From Xanthostigma xanthostigma (Eukaryota > Arthropoda > Insecta > Raphidioptera > Raphidiidae): a DNA stretch of 64,000 nt. The stretch lies in contig OY754471.1 of NCBI GenBank assembly GCA_963575645.1, positions 32,930,401-32,994,400 on the forward strand. Reading direction: 5' to 3'. Shown here in pieces: positions 46,996-58,019 of the stretch. Position numbers and translations under genes: made by a program. A model generated the notes under the pieces. It was not told the DNA's origin, did no database searches, and worked only from the letters and a program-made list of their open reading frames with translations. How positions within the stretch are numbered: position 1 is the first letter of the stretch; each line of letters starts with the position of its first letter.

Positions 46996-48116
46996 TGATG
47001 ATGATGTTCCGTATGTACCTCGATCGAAAGTGCATCAATTGTAAAGCAGAAAGTCTAACATTCACGTATTGGTGGGATTACACGCACCAATGCGGGGGCA
47101 GTAGTAAAGCAAAAACAACCGGTCAACTGTTGTTTAAATGTCGTTTCCATAGCAACCCTATTACATTTTAGCTAATAGTCGCGAACAGCTGTCATTCGTG
47201 TTTTTATGTATAAAGTCAAAGCTGCTTGCTTGGAATTTATTTGTGTTTTATGTAATTAATAAATAAACTAGCGGATAGAATTAACGGATCAAAAAAAATT
47301 CCAAATTTTTTGAGGTTTTTCAAGTGGTTGTATTTCCCTTAAAAATTGTCGTATTGGAATTTTAAAAAAAGGATTTTAAAGCTCGAAGATTCTAGTTTTG
47401 AGATCTTATGATGAAAAATTTTTTCAAGCAACGTGTTCCGCTCAATCCTAATGAATACCGAAGAAAAAAATTTTTCGAAATTTTTTCTGTTTTTTTTTTG
47501 GTCTACGAACTTGGAAAAAAAATTTCGAACTTAACCACTATATGGATCGGATAACTTGTTCGTTCAGCTTTAATTTGCATTTTTGAAAAGTTCGATACGA
47601 CCACTTCTCGCTGAGATATCGAACTTTGAATGGAAAATGATCTTTTTGTCTTTAACCTTCAATATCTCAGCAACCGCTGACCGCACAAGAAAATTAAGGA
47701 GGGTTTTGAAATCTATATATATAAAAATGAATCCCTATATCCCTTGGTCACGCCATCACGCGTGAACGGCTGGACCGATTTCAATATTTATTTTTTGTTG
47801 TGTTTGTTATTGTCAGGAGAAGGTTCTTATGACAGAAAAAATTCAAAAAATTGCCTATATATATCTATATATATAAAAATGAATCCCTATATCCCTTGGT
47901 CACGCCATCACGCATGAACGGCTGGACCGATTTCAATATTTTTTTTTTGTTGTGTTTGTTATTGTCAGGAAAAGGTTCTTATGACAGAAAAAATTTAAAA
48001 AATTGCGCGGAAAAAGAGAAAATTTAAGAATCCTTATTTAAGAAAACTTAACAACCATATATCTAGATCGAGGATGTAAAAAAACTGAATATCGTTTAAA
48101 ACAAATGCTTTTTTTT

Positions 48117-48588
48117 CGAGCACGACGGCGCAGCCGGAGTGAACCCTCGAAATAGAGCAAGTGTTTTAAAGACCAGTTATCCACGAATACTTTACGCTAT
48201 TCTTTTTCGAGCACGACGGCGCAGCCGGAGTGCTCGAAATAGAGCAAGTGTTTTAAAGACCAGTTATCCACACTTTACGCTATTTTTTTTTCGAGCACGG
48301 CGGCGCAGCCGGAGTGCTCGAAATAGAGCAAGTGTTTTAAAGACCAGTTATCCACACTTTACGCTATTTTTTTTTCGAGCACTGCGGCGCAGCCGGAGTG
48401 CTCGAAATAGAGCAAGTGTTTTAAAGACCAGTTATCCACGAATACTTTACGCTATTCTTTTTCGAGCACGACGGCGCAGCCGGAGTGCTCGAAATAGAGC
48501 AAGTGTTTTAAAGACCAGTTATCCACGAATACTTTACGCTATTTTTTTTCGAGCACGAAGTGCACATATACGCCCATGTATATTTTAA
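48117..48588 (+). repeat. 84-91-bp minisatellite in the Helitron
   Basis: Five full units start at 48117, 48208, 48292, 48376 and 48463, with a partial sixth at 48550. Each holds the hairpin CGAGCAC...GTGCTCG around a GGCGCAGCCGGA loop, then AGAGCAAGTGTTTTAAAGAC. Later periods are 84, 84, 87 and 87 bp, all multiples of three, so a 149-codon frame stays open; I regard it as a by-product of unit length. Confidence 0.9.
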
Positions 48589-48608
48589 AATAGCTAGCAA
48601 TTAATAAA

Positions 48609-48630
48609 ATAGATAGATAGATAGATAGAT
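48609..48630 (+). repeat. (GATA)n microsatellite in the Helitron
   Basis: Five ATAG units directly after AATAAA, between the minisatellite and the 3' end. Confidence 0.9.
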
Positions 48631-48987
48631 GTTCCAATTAAATTGTTTTATTAATTATACCAATTCGCCTTAAATAATCATCGTTAAGACAGGACAACGT
48701 CTGTCGGGTCAGCTAGTCTTGAATAAATTTCCCACAAAAATCAGCTATGGTTTTTTGAAAAAAAAATTTTTTTTTCATTCTTTACATTAATTTGTAAAAT
48801 CAAGAAAAAGAGGGCTTTTGGTGGCTTTTGGGATAATCAGGCGCTAAGTTGGAAATATCGAGAAAGCCAGTTATGTTGAGTGTGCCTTTTACAGTTCAAT
48901 ATGCCCACAAAAACCACACAAAGTTTCGATTCAATCCATCGAGCCGTTTTTTTGTTTTATTCGATCGAATTTTTGAAAAAAAAATTG

Positions 48988-49664
48988 GTTGTCTGTAAAG
49001 TCGGTTTACGGACGATAGTTTTACGTGATAACGTATTCCGTAATACATAACCTAAACCTCCCAAAATTTGGTTTCAATCCGCTTATCCTTGGTGTCGGAA
49101 TGATAAGAAATGTCAAAAGTGACGTTTGCAACTTACAAAGTATTATGTTCTAATAATAATTAGTTATTCCAATACTTAACTTAGCAGGCTTTGCATTTCA
49201 CAATATACTAATGTCAAAAAATTGAATTAAACATTAGAAATGCAGCTGTTTTCATGTTAAGACAAGACATACGTTTGCTTCTAATTTCCATGTACGGCAA
49301 ACAAACACAACCGACCGTGTCGCGCCATGCATTACACAACATTGCATTTATACAGCTATTTTTCTATATAAATTTGTATAAAATATTTTTCTATATAAAT
49401 TTGTATAAAAAAACTGTTTAGGCAAATTCTGTTATACGAAATCTATGTAAAATGTTCTCCTCTTTCGTTTAAGACTGGTTTCAAACCGATCTGATTTAAA
49501 TTGAGCGAGAAATTAGCAAAAAGCACGCACAGGATCAGGCGGAACGTTACGCGTTACGAACGTTAGGAACGTTACGACCGTTACACTTTTTCGTGCATGC
49601 AGCCGGTGTTTTATCAATTTATAATATTGGTGATTCATCAATTTATAAGACGTTATCACGTCAA
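48988..49664. mobile_element. Third-level insertion in FB-B (about 677 bp)
   Basis: Absent from the matching position in the right arm of FB-B (about 49930), which reads straight through. Ends are GTTGTCTGTAAAGTCGG at the left and GACGTTATCACGTC at the right; ACGTGATAACG near the left end pairs with the right end. Target duplication is possibly AATT but ambiguous in an A/T run. A cluster of AACGTT/CGTTAC palindromes lies near 49550. No coding frame; class unknown. Confidence 0.7.
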
Positions 49665-51164
49665 AAATTAAAGGATCACGATTTTGACTTTAAATGATCT
49701 TTAACAAAATGCAAAAAAAAATGTTTTTTTCAGTTTTTTTATGCATTTTTATTGGTAAAAATGTTTAAATTTATGCAAAATTTATGCATTAGAGCGTGCA
49801 CTTCTGCAAATTTTTTTTCGCATAAATTTAAACATTTTTACCAATAAAAATGCATAAAAAAACTGAAAAAAACATTTTTTTTTGCATTTTGTTAAAGATC
49901 ATTTAAAGTCAAAATTGTGATCCTTCAATTTTTTTTCAAAAATTCGATCAAATAAAACAAAAAAACGGCTCGATGGATTGAATCGAAACTTTGTGTGGTT
50001 TTTGTGGGCATATTGAACTGTAAAAGGCACACTCAACATAACTGGCTTTCTCGATATTTCCAACTTAGCGCCTGATTATCCCAAAAGCCACCAAAAGCAC
50101 TTTTTTCTTGATTTTTCAAATTAATGTAAAGAATGAAAAAAAATTTTTTTTCAAAAAACCGTAGCTGATTTTTGTGGGAAATTTATTCAAGATTTCGAAA
50201 CCGTCCTTAATTTTCTTGTGCGGTCAGCGGTTGCTGAGATATTGAAGGTTAAAGACAAAAAGATCCTTTTCCATTTAAAGTTCGATATCTCAACGAGAAG
50301 TGGGCGTATCGAACTTTTCAAAAAAGCAAATTAAAGCTAAATGAACAAGTTATCCGATCCGTATAGTGGTTAAGTTGGAAATTTTTTTCCAAGTTCGTAG
50401 ACCAAAAAAAAGAACAGAAAAAATTTCGAAAAATGTTTTTCTTCGGTATTCATTAGGATTGAGCGGAACACGTTGCTTGAAAAAATTTTTCATCATAAGA
50501 TCTCAAAACTAGAAACTTCGAGCTTTAAAATCCTTTTTTTAAAATTCCAGTACGACAATTTTTAAGGGAAATACAGCCACTTGAAAAACCTCGAAAACTT
50601 TGGAAATTTTTTTTGATCCTTTAATTCTTTCCGCTAGTGTAGTTAATTAATGTATTTAATAAGCCATACTTACGACCGGGGTATGAAGAAAAATCGTATA
50701 CACCATACTGGCCGAAAGTGTGAATTTGCAATAAAAAATTAAATGTTGAATTTAAAACAATTTCTTTAAAATTTCAATGTCTCTTTTCTGTTGATCGATA
50801 TTTAAATGGAAAATAGCATATTTGAAGGTGAATATATTTTTTAGATTCTAGAGAATGTCGATGTCGCTACTTCTCTCAATTTACCGACACTGTTTTTATA
50901 ATCAGAGTTATTTGATGCGTATGATAAATTTTAAAATTAATAACATTCCTTCCTGCGTCGCGAGCGGCGCGGCGTCTGTGTTATAAACTGCCTGTGTAAT
51001 CGCTTCCCCTGCTTTCTAATTTCCCTGTCACTGCATCCGTGCGCTATCTAGTTGTGTTTAATTTAGTATTTATTGTCAGTTGCGAAGGAATGTCAGATAT
51101 TAAAATATCATAAATCAGATTTCATTCCTATCAGTCCACAATGGAATATTCTAACCTATATTAT

Positions 51165-51440
51165 AAATAATGTGAAAATCGGTTTGTATGAATGTTTGTT
51201 CCTAAATCACGCCTCTAAGACCTAGCGAATGTGAATGAAATTTTGCATACATGTAATTTTTTACTCAGATTACTACTTTTTACCCGACTGCGGCGAAGCC
51301 AAAAGGAAGGGTTAAGAGTTTAGCAGTCTATGTATGTTTGTATTTGCGGATGTTCCACCGTAACGCCTAAACTATTCATCCGATTTTGATAAATAAGGTG
51401 TCACTCGATTTGTTATTATGACCCGGGTAACAGAGGCTAT
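51165..51440 (+). repeat. Two common insect repeat fragments
   Basis: GAAAATCGGTTTGTATGAAT then CACGCCTCTAAGACC (51170-51260) is followed by ACCCGACTGCGGCGAAGCC, AAAAGGAAGGGTTA and CATCCGATTTTGATAAATAA (51285-51400). Both are recurrent in insect genomes by memory; no ends defined. Confidence 0.45.
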
Positions 51441-51789
51441 AATATGATAAAGAAAATAAAATTTCTGATATCGCGTGAGGTGACGCGGATAATGGCTAGT
51501 ATTCAATATGATATTTGCTATTCGTTGCCATGGTTACCTACATAATATGTTCCATATCATGTAATCAAGACATGCTTAACTAGTTTATTTCTCTACACAA
51601 CAAAACAACAGCTGATTTTTTTTATTTTCAAAATATTAACAAAACTATAAAGTTTAAAAAAAATGTTTAACGAAACTTTCTTGAAAAAATGCATAGAATA
51701 ATAAGTCGTTATGAAAAGTATACCATTATCATATAAAAAATACCGTTATGGCATGCATCTCTTCTGCGCAGGCGCTGATTTCCTCCAAA

Positions 51790-52015
51790 AACAATAGGGC
51801 TCTTCATATTTCCATACCAAACAACGTCCCAAGATTTGGTTTCAATCCGATCATCCGTTTGACCTGTATCGTGCTCATAGATAAACAGACGCACAGAGTT
51901 TTTCCAAAAATATATTTTTTGGATCCGGGGGACCTCAAATCGAAAAGATATTGCAAATTTTTGAAAAGTGATTTTCAACCTAAACTATTCCTCACTTGTG
52001 GGTTGGAATAGTAAA
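51790..52015 (+). repeat. Dispersed repeat with CAGACGCACAGAGT box, copy 2
   Basis: ATAAACAGACGCACAGAGTT, TTTGGATCCGGGGGACCTC and TTTTCAACCTAAACTATTCC match 29910-30085. It lies in the interior of FB-A. Open frames on both strands here are incidental. Confidence 0.65.
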
Positions 52016-52726
52016 ACTATTTAAACGTCTTTTTGAAGTAAAACTTCTTTACGCACGCTTGACTTGGGGAGTAAGCTGGTGAATGCCTGACGAGAGATTT
52101 ACGGAAGTGTGATCGGGCGAGGCGAACGGAAGTTGAGAGGGAGATATGAGTTAGTGAAGATAGAAAAAGGATGACAAATACTTCACTGGCTGGTCGAAAC
52201 CAATACTTCACTTGTAGTGGCGCCATCAAGTGGCCGAAAATATAAGCAGTAGTAACAATAGAATGACACATACTTTACTTGCCAGTGGCGCTATCAAGTG
52301 ACAGAAAAAGTTTTGTAAACCTACTTAACTTGCAGAGCTAAATAATATTTCATAAAGATTTACGCTTAAAATCCAACGAGAGCTAAGTAATTGCAATGTA
52401 TTACTTTTGTTTTCATTATCTTTTTGTTTATATTTCTTTCTTCTTACATTAGATGATTAGACTATTCATTTCGTTCTAGAACAATTTTATAAATTAATAT
52501 TTTGTCCAATACATTAAATATTATACATTTAAAGTGAATAAAATTGTAAAATCATTTTGAAGTTCATATTTTCTGAATTTTGGGTGAATAATAACAAGTT
52601 ATGGCAGGAAGAAGTTTTACTTGTAGTCTAAAGCACACTCGTTTTTTGTATCTATTCTAGGAATTTTTCACTGTTACGGTGAACACACTATAATTATATG
52701 ATTTTTTTTCTTTTGGGGCCATATAG

Positions 52727-52727
<1 letters not shown>

Positions 52728-52770
<43 letters not shown>
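52728..52770. repeat. (AT)n microsatellite
   Basis: Uninterrupted TA dinucleotides over about 43 bp. Confidence 0.95.
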
Positions 52771-52774
<4 letters not shown>

Positions 52775-53653
52775 CAGTAACGTTTTACCGATGAACAAAC
52801 GTTTCTCTCCTTAACATATTCGATATAATCTGGGATAGCAGGTACTTTCCTCCAGTCAGATGTATAAAGATAATGTGTTTTGTTATTGTTACATAAAAAA
52901 CAGACCGAGTGCACGGCAGCATAACACGGCACAACATAAATATTCCGTATATAACTCGTCTTTTTCTTTCTCAAAACATCTTCATCTTATTCCTCGTTGC
53001 CTTAACCATAAATCGTTCTTTTGTTCCACATCAACAATGTTATGTACTGTTGTTGGGCTGTTCCAAAGCCAGTATAGACTTTGCTTATATATATCCGTTG
53101 CTTGTTTCGCGGAAGCTATTTGTTTTCCAAGACCATGGACCTCTCCACTCATATAGGACATAATTGAGAACTGCAGGTGAACAAATATACCTAAAACACT
53201 AAAGTGCAAAACATTGTCATTGAAGTGTATTTTTATTCGAGTTCAGAACATTTTCGTTAATAGTATATTACACCACCTCGCGAACACAATGACGCAAAGT
53301 ATCACACTTTCGGCCAGTGTGGTGTATACTATTTCTCTTCATATTTCGGTGACAAGTACGCTTATTAAATACATTAATTAATTAATTACTTATTAATTAC
53401 ATAAAAACACAGATAAATTCCAAGCAAACAGCTTTGACGTAAAATCACGAATGACAGCTGGTCGCGACTATTAGCTGAAAATAATGTAATATGGAAACGA
53501 CATCTAAACATTAGTTGATAGGTTATTTTTACTTTACTGCCGCTCGAACGTACGTACTTCCCGCATCAGTGCGTGTAATCCCACCAATGCGTAAATGTTA
53601 AACTTTCTGCCTTGCAATTAATGCCGATAGTCTGTACTTTCGATCGAAATATG

Positions 53654-54283
53654 GCGAAAATGTATTTAATGCTAAAGTAAATAAAAAAAGCGTCCCGGGA
53701 ATTTCGGGCATGAACTCCCTCCCCTAATGTGTCATGTGTGAGCAAATGAGATTGCGGCTATTGATCTATCTATGTTTAATATATATTGAAGATGTTTTCA
53801 GACCATTCCGCGGTTAGCACCGATCGTTATGCCTATGTGTCCAATCCGAAACTGAATACAAGCTATACAGGAACAGCACTATCTAGTTCAGGAATCGACA
53901 GTCTGTGACTTGTTGGCTGCATGCAACTCTAAACACGTAAATTGTAAATGCTTCAACAAACCAATCCGCTCATAGAGCGGTTGCGGTTGCGTGGGCACTG
54001 TGCGGGCGTGTTGCAATTGGGGGGTAGTTTCAATCAAAAGCGCACAATTTGTGTTTTGATTGTGACTCGAGTACATGTCTCTCAGTCTCTGTCTCTTTTG
54101 TTTAAATTTTGGAGTTATTTTAAAAGTAATAGAAAATGACTACTGTGACAAACTTAAATCGTAAATTAGAGGATTTTGCTGCACATTTAGTATCTTCGAA
54201 CGTTTCGAAATTTTGATCGCACATTGCACATAATTAAAAAAATTGGATGCAAGACGTAAATTAAGAAAATAGCACAACTTGTA
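53654..54283. other. No gene recognised
   Basis: Moderate-GC DNA right of FB-A. A short frame at 54138-54214 (MTTVTNLNRKLEDFAAHLVS) follows a pyrimidine-rich stretch but is too short to support. Confidence 0.3.
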
Positions 54284-54365
54284 TTATGCTCAGTTGCAGA
54301 AAGCATTGTCAGAAAATCTGATTTGACGTTAACCTTATGTATACATACGTAATTTCTCCATATCT
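54284..54365. repeat. TTATGCTGGGTTGCAG-family MITE, left arm only
   Basis: TTATGCTCAGTTGCAGAAAG, then CATTGTCAGAAAATCTGATT and AACCTTATG match the left end at 32964. It stops where LINE coding sequence begins, so the arm was cut by, or lies next to, the LINE insertion. Confidence 0.65.
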
Positions 54366-54367
54366 AA

Positions 54368-54990
54368 TCTAGGATTACAAATTGTGTAAAATTTCTTGGA
54401 CTACTCATTGATAGCGATTTGAAATGGAAATCGCATGTCGACCAGGTATGTCAAAATTGCCAAAGATCTTTATATCTATTGAGGAAAATCGCGGAATATA
54501 CATCCTTAGAGGTTACAAGGTCTTTACCAATCAAATATAATTTTGCTATCGGGTCATTCTCCTGATGCTGTAAGTGTTTCGACTCCAAAAATTGCTAAAA
54601 GTAACCCAAGAGATTCTTAGAAAACCTCTCAAAATTTTTACCATTGTTTACGAAAATTTTCTATACGCAAAACAAAACTACTCTAATTTTCAGTTGGTTG
54701 AGGAGGCACACTCTTACAACTTTAGGAGCAGTACCAATATACGAGTTCCCTTTTTTAAATGTAAAACGTTGACAAACTGGCCAAATTACTTATCGCTTAA
54801 ATTGTATAATCAACTCTCAGTTACCATAATAAATCGAGAAGTGAATCGTTATTTATAAGAAATTTTAATAAATCAACCCCTGAATAATTAACAAGGCTTA
54901 TTTTTTTAATTAAATTGTACTGACGATTTTGTAATCTGTCGTAACTTTTTACAAATGGATTATTCTATTCTACTCTATTACTATTTTCTA
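54368..54990 (+). mobile_element. LINE (jockey-like) ORF2 3' relic
   Basis: Translation gives VKFLGLLIDSDLKWKSHVDQ, then VCQNCQRSLYLLRKIAEYTS (RT thumb and following helix). After several frame changes it continues VYENFLYAKQNYSNFQLVEE, then SYNFRSSTNIRVPFFKCKTL and NWPNYLSLKLYNQL. Motif order matches the C-terminal third of jockey-type reverse transcriptases. Stops and shifts at several places make it a pseudogene. A TTCTATTCTACTCTATTAC tail follows near 54965. Confidence 0.75.
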
Positions 54991-55026
54991 TCTACCATAC
55001 TTATTTTCTACATATTTAACTTAATT

Positions 55027-56126
55027 AATACCTAGCAATGGGCGAATGAAGGAATTTTTAGGAAATTAAGAAGAGTAAGGTACAAGTAGACAAGTAATCG
55101 TCCATGGCCTTAAATAAGGAACCGTCTCGATATTTATCTGGAATTAATGAGGGATACCATGGAAAATCTCAACAAGATGGCCGGTACAGGAACTACGTAC
55201 AGTCAATCTGGCGAAAAAAAAATCATTTCGTATCAAAACCACACAAAAAGGTGAAACTTGGTGAGTCGTTAGAGAATGATGAAAAAAAGGTTACCTGGCA
55301 ATGGCCACCTGGTACCTGTTCAAATAGTCAAAAAAAACTCAAAAATATTTTGAAATGCATTTTTCTCGAAAACTGTGCATTTTACAGAAAAATTTATTGA
55401 ACAAAAAATGTAGAGGGCATCGTTATCTACAATTAATGTCATTAGTGCTATGTTGTACAACAAAAAATGTGCGCAGTAGGTGGCGCTAAAGTGCCAAAAA
55501 AAGTGTTTTTTCACTTTTTTGCCCTGAAATTTTCATTTTTCAGTTACGATTCAAACATGTGTTACACTATAACTTTGAAACGGTAAGTTGTATGAAAAAA
55601 ATGTTGAAATAAAAGTTATTTATAAAATAAAAAGGAACAATTTTTCCATTTGAATCGTAACTGAAAAATGAAAATTTCAGGGCAAAAAAGTGGAAAAACA
55701 CTTTTTTTGGCACTTTAGCGCCACCTACTGCGCACATTTTTTGTTGTACAACATAGCACCAATGACATTAATTGTAGATAACGATGCCCTCTACATTTTT
55801 TGTTCAATAAATTTTTCTGTAAATGCACAGTTTTTGAGAAAAATGCATTTCAAAATATTTTTGAGTTTTTTTTGACTATTTGAACAGGTACCAGGTGGCC
55901 ATTGCCAGGTATCTTTTTTTTCACCATTCTCTAACGACTCACCAAGTTTCACCTTTTTGTGTGGTTTTGTTGAGGTTTTTGCCAGATTGACTGTACTATA
56001 CCGTTTCTCGGCGAGATGCAGTAGGAAAAAGTTCCTAGCCACATATGCCCCCGCCGGGATTCGAACCCAGTACGTACCGAATGCGAGTTTAGTGCTCTCA
56101 CCACTACGCTACACAGCTCGGTAAAT
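55027..56126 (-). mobile_element. tRNA-derived SINE, copy 2, split by a foldback
   Basis: Same unit as 22567-22868: minus-strand A box GTAGTGGTGAGAGC (rc of 56093-56106), perfect B box (rc of 56057-56067), body, and 3' end CCTTCATTCGCCCATTGCTA. The body is interrupted at 55200-55993. With the insertion removed, the flanks line up with copy 1 around CCGGTACAGGAA and TTTCTCGG. Confidence 0.9.
55200..55993. mobile_element. Foldback element FB-G inserted in a SINE
   Basis: Arms of about 355 bp with a loop of about 90 bp and termini CAGTCAATCTGGC / GCCAGATTGACTG, each preceded or followed by TA. Arm identity is about 97 percent by eye. The repeated peptides (KKVKLGESLEN..., KKHFFWHFSATYCAHFLLYN) appear on both strands because the arms mirror each other. 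TA flanks suggest a Tc1/mariner-type insertion; no transposase is present. Confidence 0.88.
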
Positions 56127-56578
56127 TTAGGTATAAATAATTATTCAGATTAAACATCTTCTGGTGATGCTCACCATGGCTAGCAAAACGTGTGTCGTGA
56201 AACGTGCTATTCTTTTGGGGCTATTTTTTATTATTTAGGAAATTATCGTCAGTTTCAATAATAGTGTACGATAAATTCAGCTTAATACCCAACTAGTTTT
56301 TTTTATGTTTCTTATTAATTAGAACCCAATCAGTCTATTCAGAAATGAAATCACAGACGCTTTTATAAATATTTCAATTAAAAGTCATTTTACATATATG
56401 TATAACGAATAAATTAACTTCTTGTAGGGTGTTTACATACTTAAGGGATAATATTATTGAACAACCCACTTTATATTGAACGCCATTCTTTTGTGCTGAC
56501 GCAACATAAACAATTCTCACTCGTATTCTATAACGCAATGGCGTAGTACAAGGCCTTCCCGGATCGCGAGATCGGTTC

Positions 56579-56738
56579 TAATAGGAATCGAAGAGGGAGT
56601 CAGAGAAATGCTTTGTTTGTAAACATTCTATTAAAAGCTCTGAGCTCTCTCGAACGGCGGGCGTTTTATTGTACATGCGAGAGCTATGTTATAAGAGTGC
56701 CAGTTTGCGATACGTATCGATGGCCTTCCTTGTTTCCT
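56579..56738 (+). repeat. Direct repeat unit, copy 2 (partner at 40575)
   Basis: AATAGGAATCGAAGAGGGAG to GGCCTTCCTTGTTTCCT matches copy 1 with few differences, one a short length change near TTGTAAACATTC. The right flank encodes an open frame without known domains. Confidence 0.75.
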
Positions 56739-57064
56739 GAATTCCCGTTAACTGCCTGTAGGAATGTGCTCCTGTATTCCTGCACGGAATACATAAGCGC
56801 TTGGATATCTGTTTGGAAACATGTCAGGTGCCCACGAGTTAAATTATTGTCACTGTTATTTTGTCGTAATGTCATGTTTAGCTCGATTTTTTTTATTTGT
56901 TTTCGAAGAGGCTTGTTCAAAGGTTAACTGATACAGTGAAACTTGTGTATGTTAGCAACTTACAATTCCATCAAAATTTGATTAAGCTAGGCGGATTACC
57001 AACTTATCAACCTGCATATCAACAATAATTCTTGGAAATTTTATACTTAACAATATTATTTGAT

Positions 57065-57330
57065 ACTAGCAGCCCGTTCCGGCTTCGCCCGGATTTGTAG
57101 ACTGCCTATTAAAGATAGACACATTATATATACCCACTAATTACTGCTCCCTGTATAACAGCATAATAAGACTATCCCAAATATTTTATTTCGGTATTCG
57201 TAAAAGTAAAAAAAACATGTAATTCTTGATTTCTTACCAAAAGCCTAATTACAGTATAACCTCTTTATAACGAATCTCAAGGGCCCGAGCATTTTTCTTC
57301 GTTATAGTTTTCGTTATATTATGGAGGGAA
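57065..57330. repeat. Fragments of common insect repeats
   Basis: ACTAGCAGCCCGTTCCGGCT, then TCGCCCGG (57065) and GTATAACCTCTTTATAACGA (57254) with its inverted TTCGTTATAGTTTTCGTTAT are boxes I know from many insect genomes. Ends and class are not defined here. Confidence 0.4.
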
Positions 57331-58019
57331 GAAATAAAAATAACCAAATTCCAAACACAAAATATAGTCTTAGCCTGGGAAAATTAAGAAATTCAGACCA
57401 AATAATTCGTGTAGTTTTGAAAGTTGCTACAGTTATTCCTAAAGGTGTCCAGATGAATATACTAAAAGCCCCCGAGGGAGGGACACGAGCCGGCGGTGGG
57501 GGAGGGGGGGAAAGGTCACTTTTTTTGGTATTCTCAATATAGGTCTTAAACTATGCATTTTTTTATAAAATATTTTTTATACGTTTTTAAGTAGACTAAA
57601 ATTGCTACAATCTGAGACAAGAACCAGCTCTGTAGGTTCAATACTTACCGAGATACAGCTTTCCAAAAATTGACCAGTTTTTATAACAAAGTGAAATTTT
57701 AAGATTTGGTCAATTTTTGACCCCGATATCGGGAAAAATACTCATTTTAAGGGAAATATCATAGGAACATAATATTGTAGCAAATGTAATTAGCTTTAAT
57801 TTAAGCAGAGAACGACGTCTGTAGGCCATATAGTTTACTCACAAATTTTTAAAATCCAAAAAATGAGAAAACTGCATTTTCGCAAATTTAAATTTAATAC
57901 CTAATAATCGTTATGTAAATCCATTCAGTGATTTTAATGTGGTTGAGTAACCAAATTGAGTAGCATAGTAGCATAAACGAGTAACATAATAAAAAAAATA
58001 ACATAATTGATAACATCAT

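Larger units (their letters stand above)
47712..48716 (+). mobile_element. Non-autonomous Helitron (1,005 bp)
   Basis: Starts TCTATATATATAAAAATGAA and ends CGTCTGTCGGGTCAGCTAG, inserted between A (47711) and T (48717) without target duplication, the Helitron rule. The undamaged right arm of FB-B (GAAATCTTGAATAAATTT, near 50190) shows the exact empty site. The first 152 bp are duplicated head to tail (second start at 47864). Then come an 84-91-bp minisatellite and a GATA microsatellite. This layout recalls the DINE-1/HINE class of Helitron-related elements. No Rep/helicase is present. Confidence 0.92.
47266..50639. mobile_element. Foldback element FB-B inside the left arm of FB-A
   Basis: Termini AACTAGCGGATAGAATTAA and TTAATTCTTTCCGCTAGTG are inverted copies, flanked by TA on each side (47264-47265, 50640-50641), as for Tc1/mariner-type insertion. 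The right arm of FB-A gives the uninterrupted target. Arms of about 0.85 kb meet near 49800. Identity between arms is roughly 95 percent. Two later insertions (47712-48716 and 48988-49664) sit only in its left arm. Confidence 0.85.
47021..53653. mobile_element. Outer foldback element FB-A, heavily nested
   Basis: Terminal arms of about 340 bp pair between 47021 and 53653. The left arm is itself split, 47021-47265 then 50640-50728; the right arm is 53303-53653. Shared blocks include CGATCGAAAGT, TGGTGGGATTACACGCAC, CGAACAGCTGTCAT-like and ATACTGGCCGAAAGTGTG. The interior (50729-53302) carries dispersed repeats, an (AT)n tract and frames of unknown origin. No transposase is recognisable. It is the oldest layer of a nested stack. 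Confidence 0.8.

Noticed and set aside
48139-48588. 149-codon plus open frame with arginine-rich repeats
   Set aside because: It is the Helitron minisatellite; frame is kept only because most periods are multiples of three.
52774-53209. Two minus frames inside FB-A as a possible transposase
   Set aside because: Composition looks protein-like but I find no catalytic motif or family resemblance.
54138-54214. Short frame MTTVTNLNRKLEDFAAHLVS
   Set aside because: Too short, with no supporting splice site or similarity.
55104-56042. Matching peptides on both strands suggesting a conserved protein
   Set aside because: They are the two arms of foldback FB-G read from either side.
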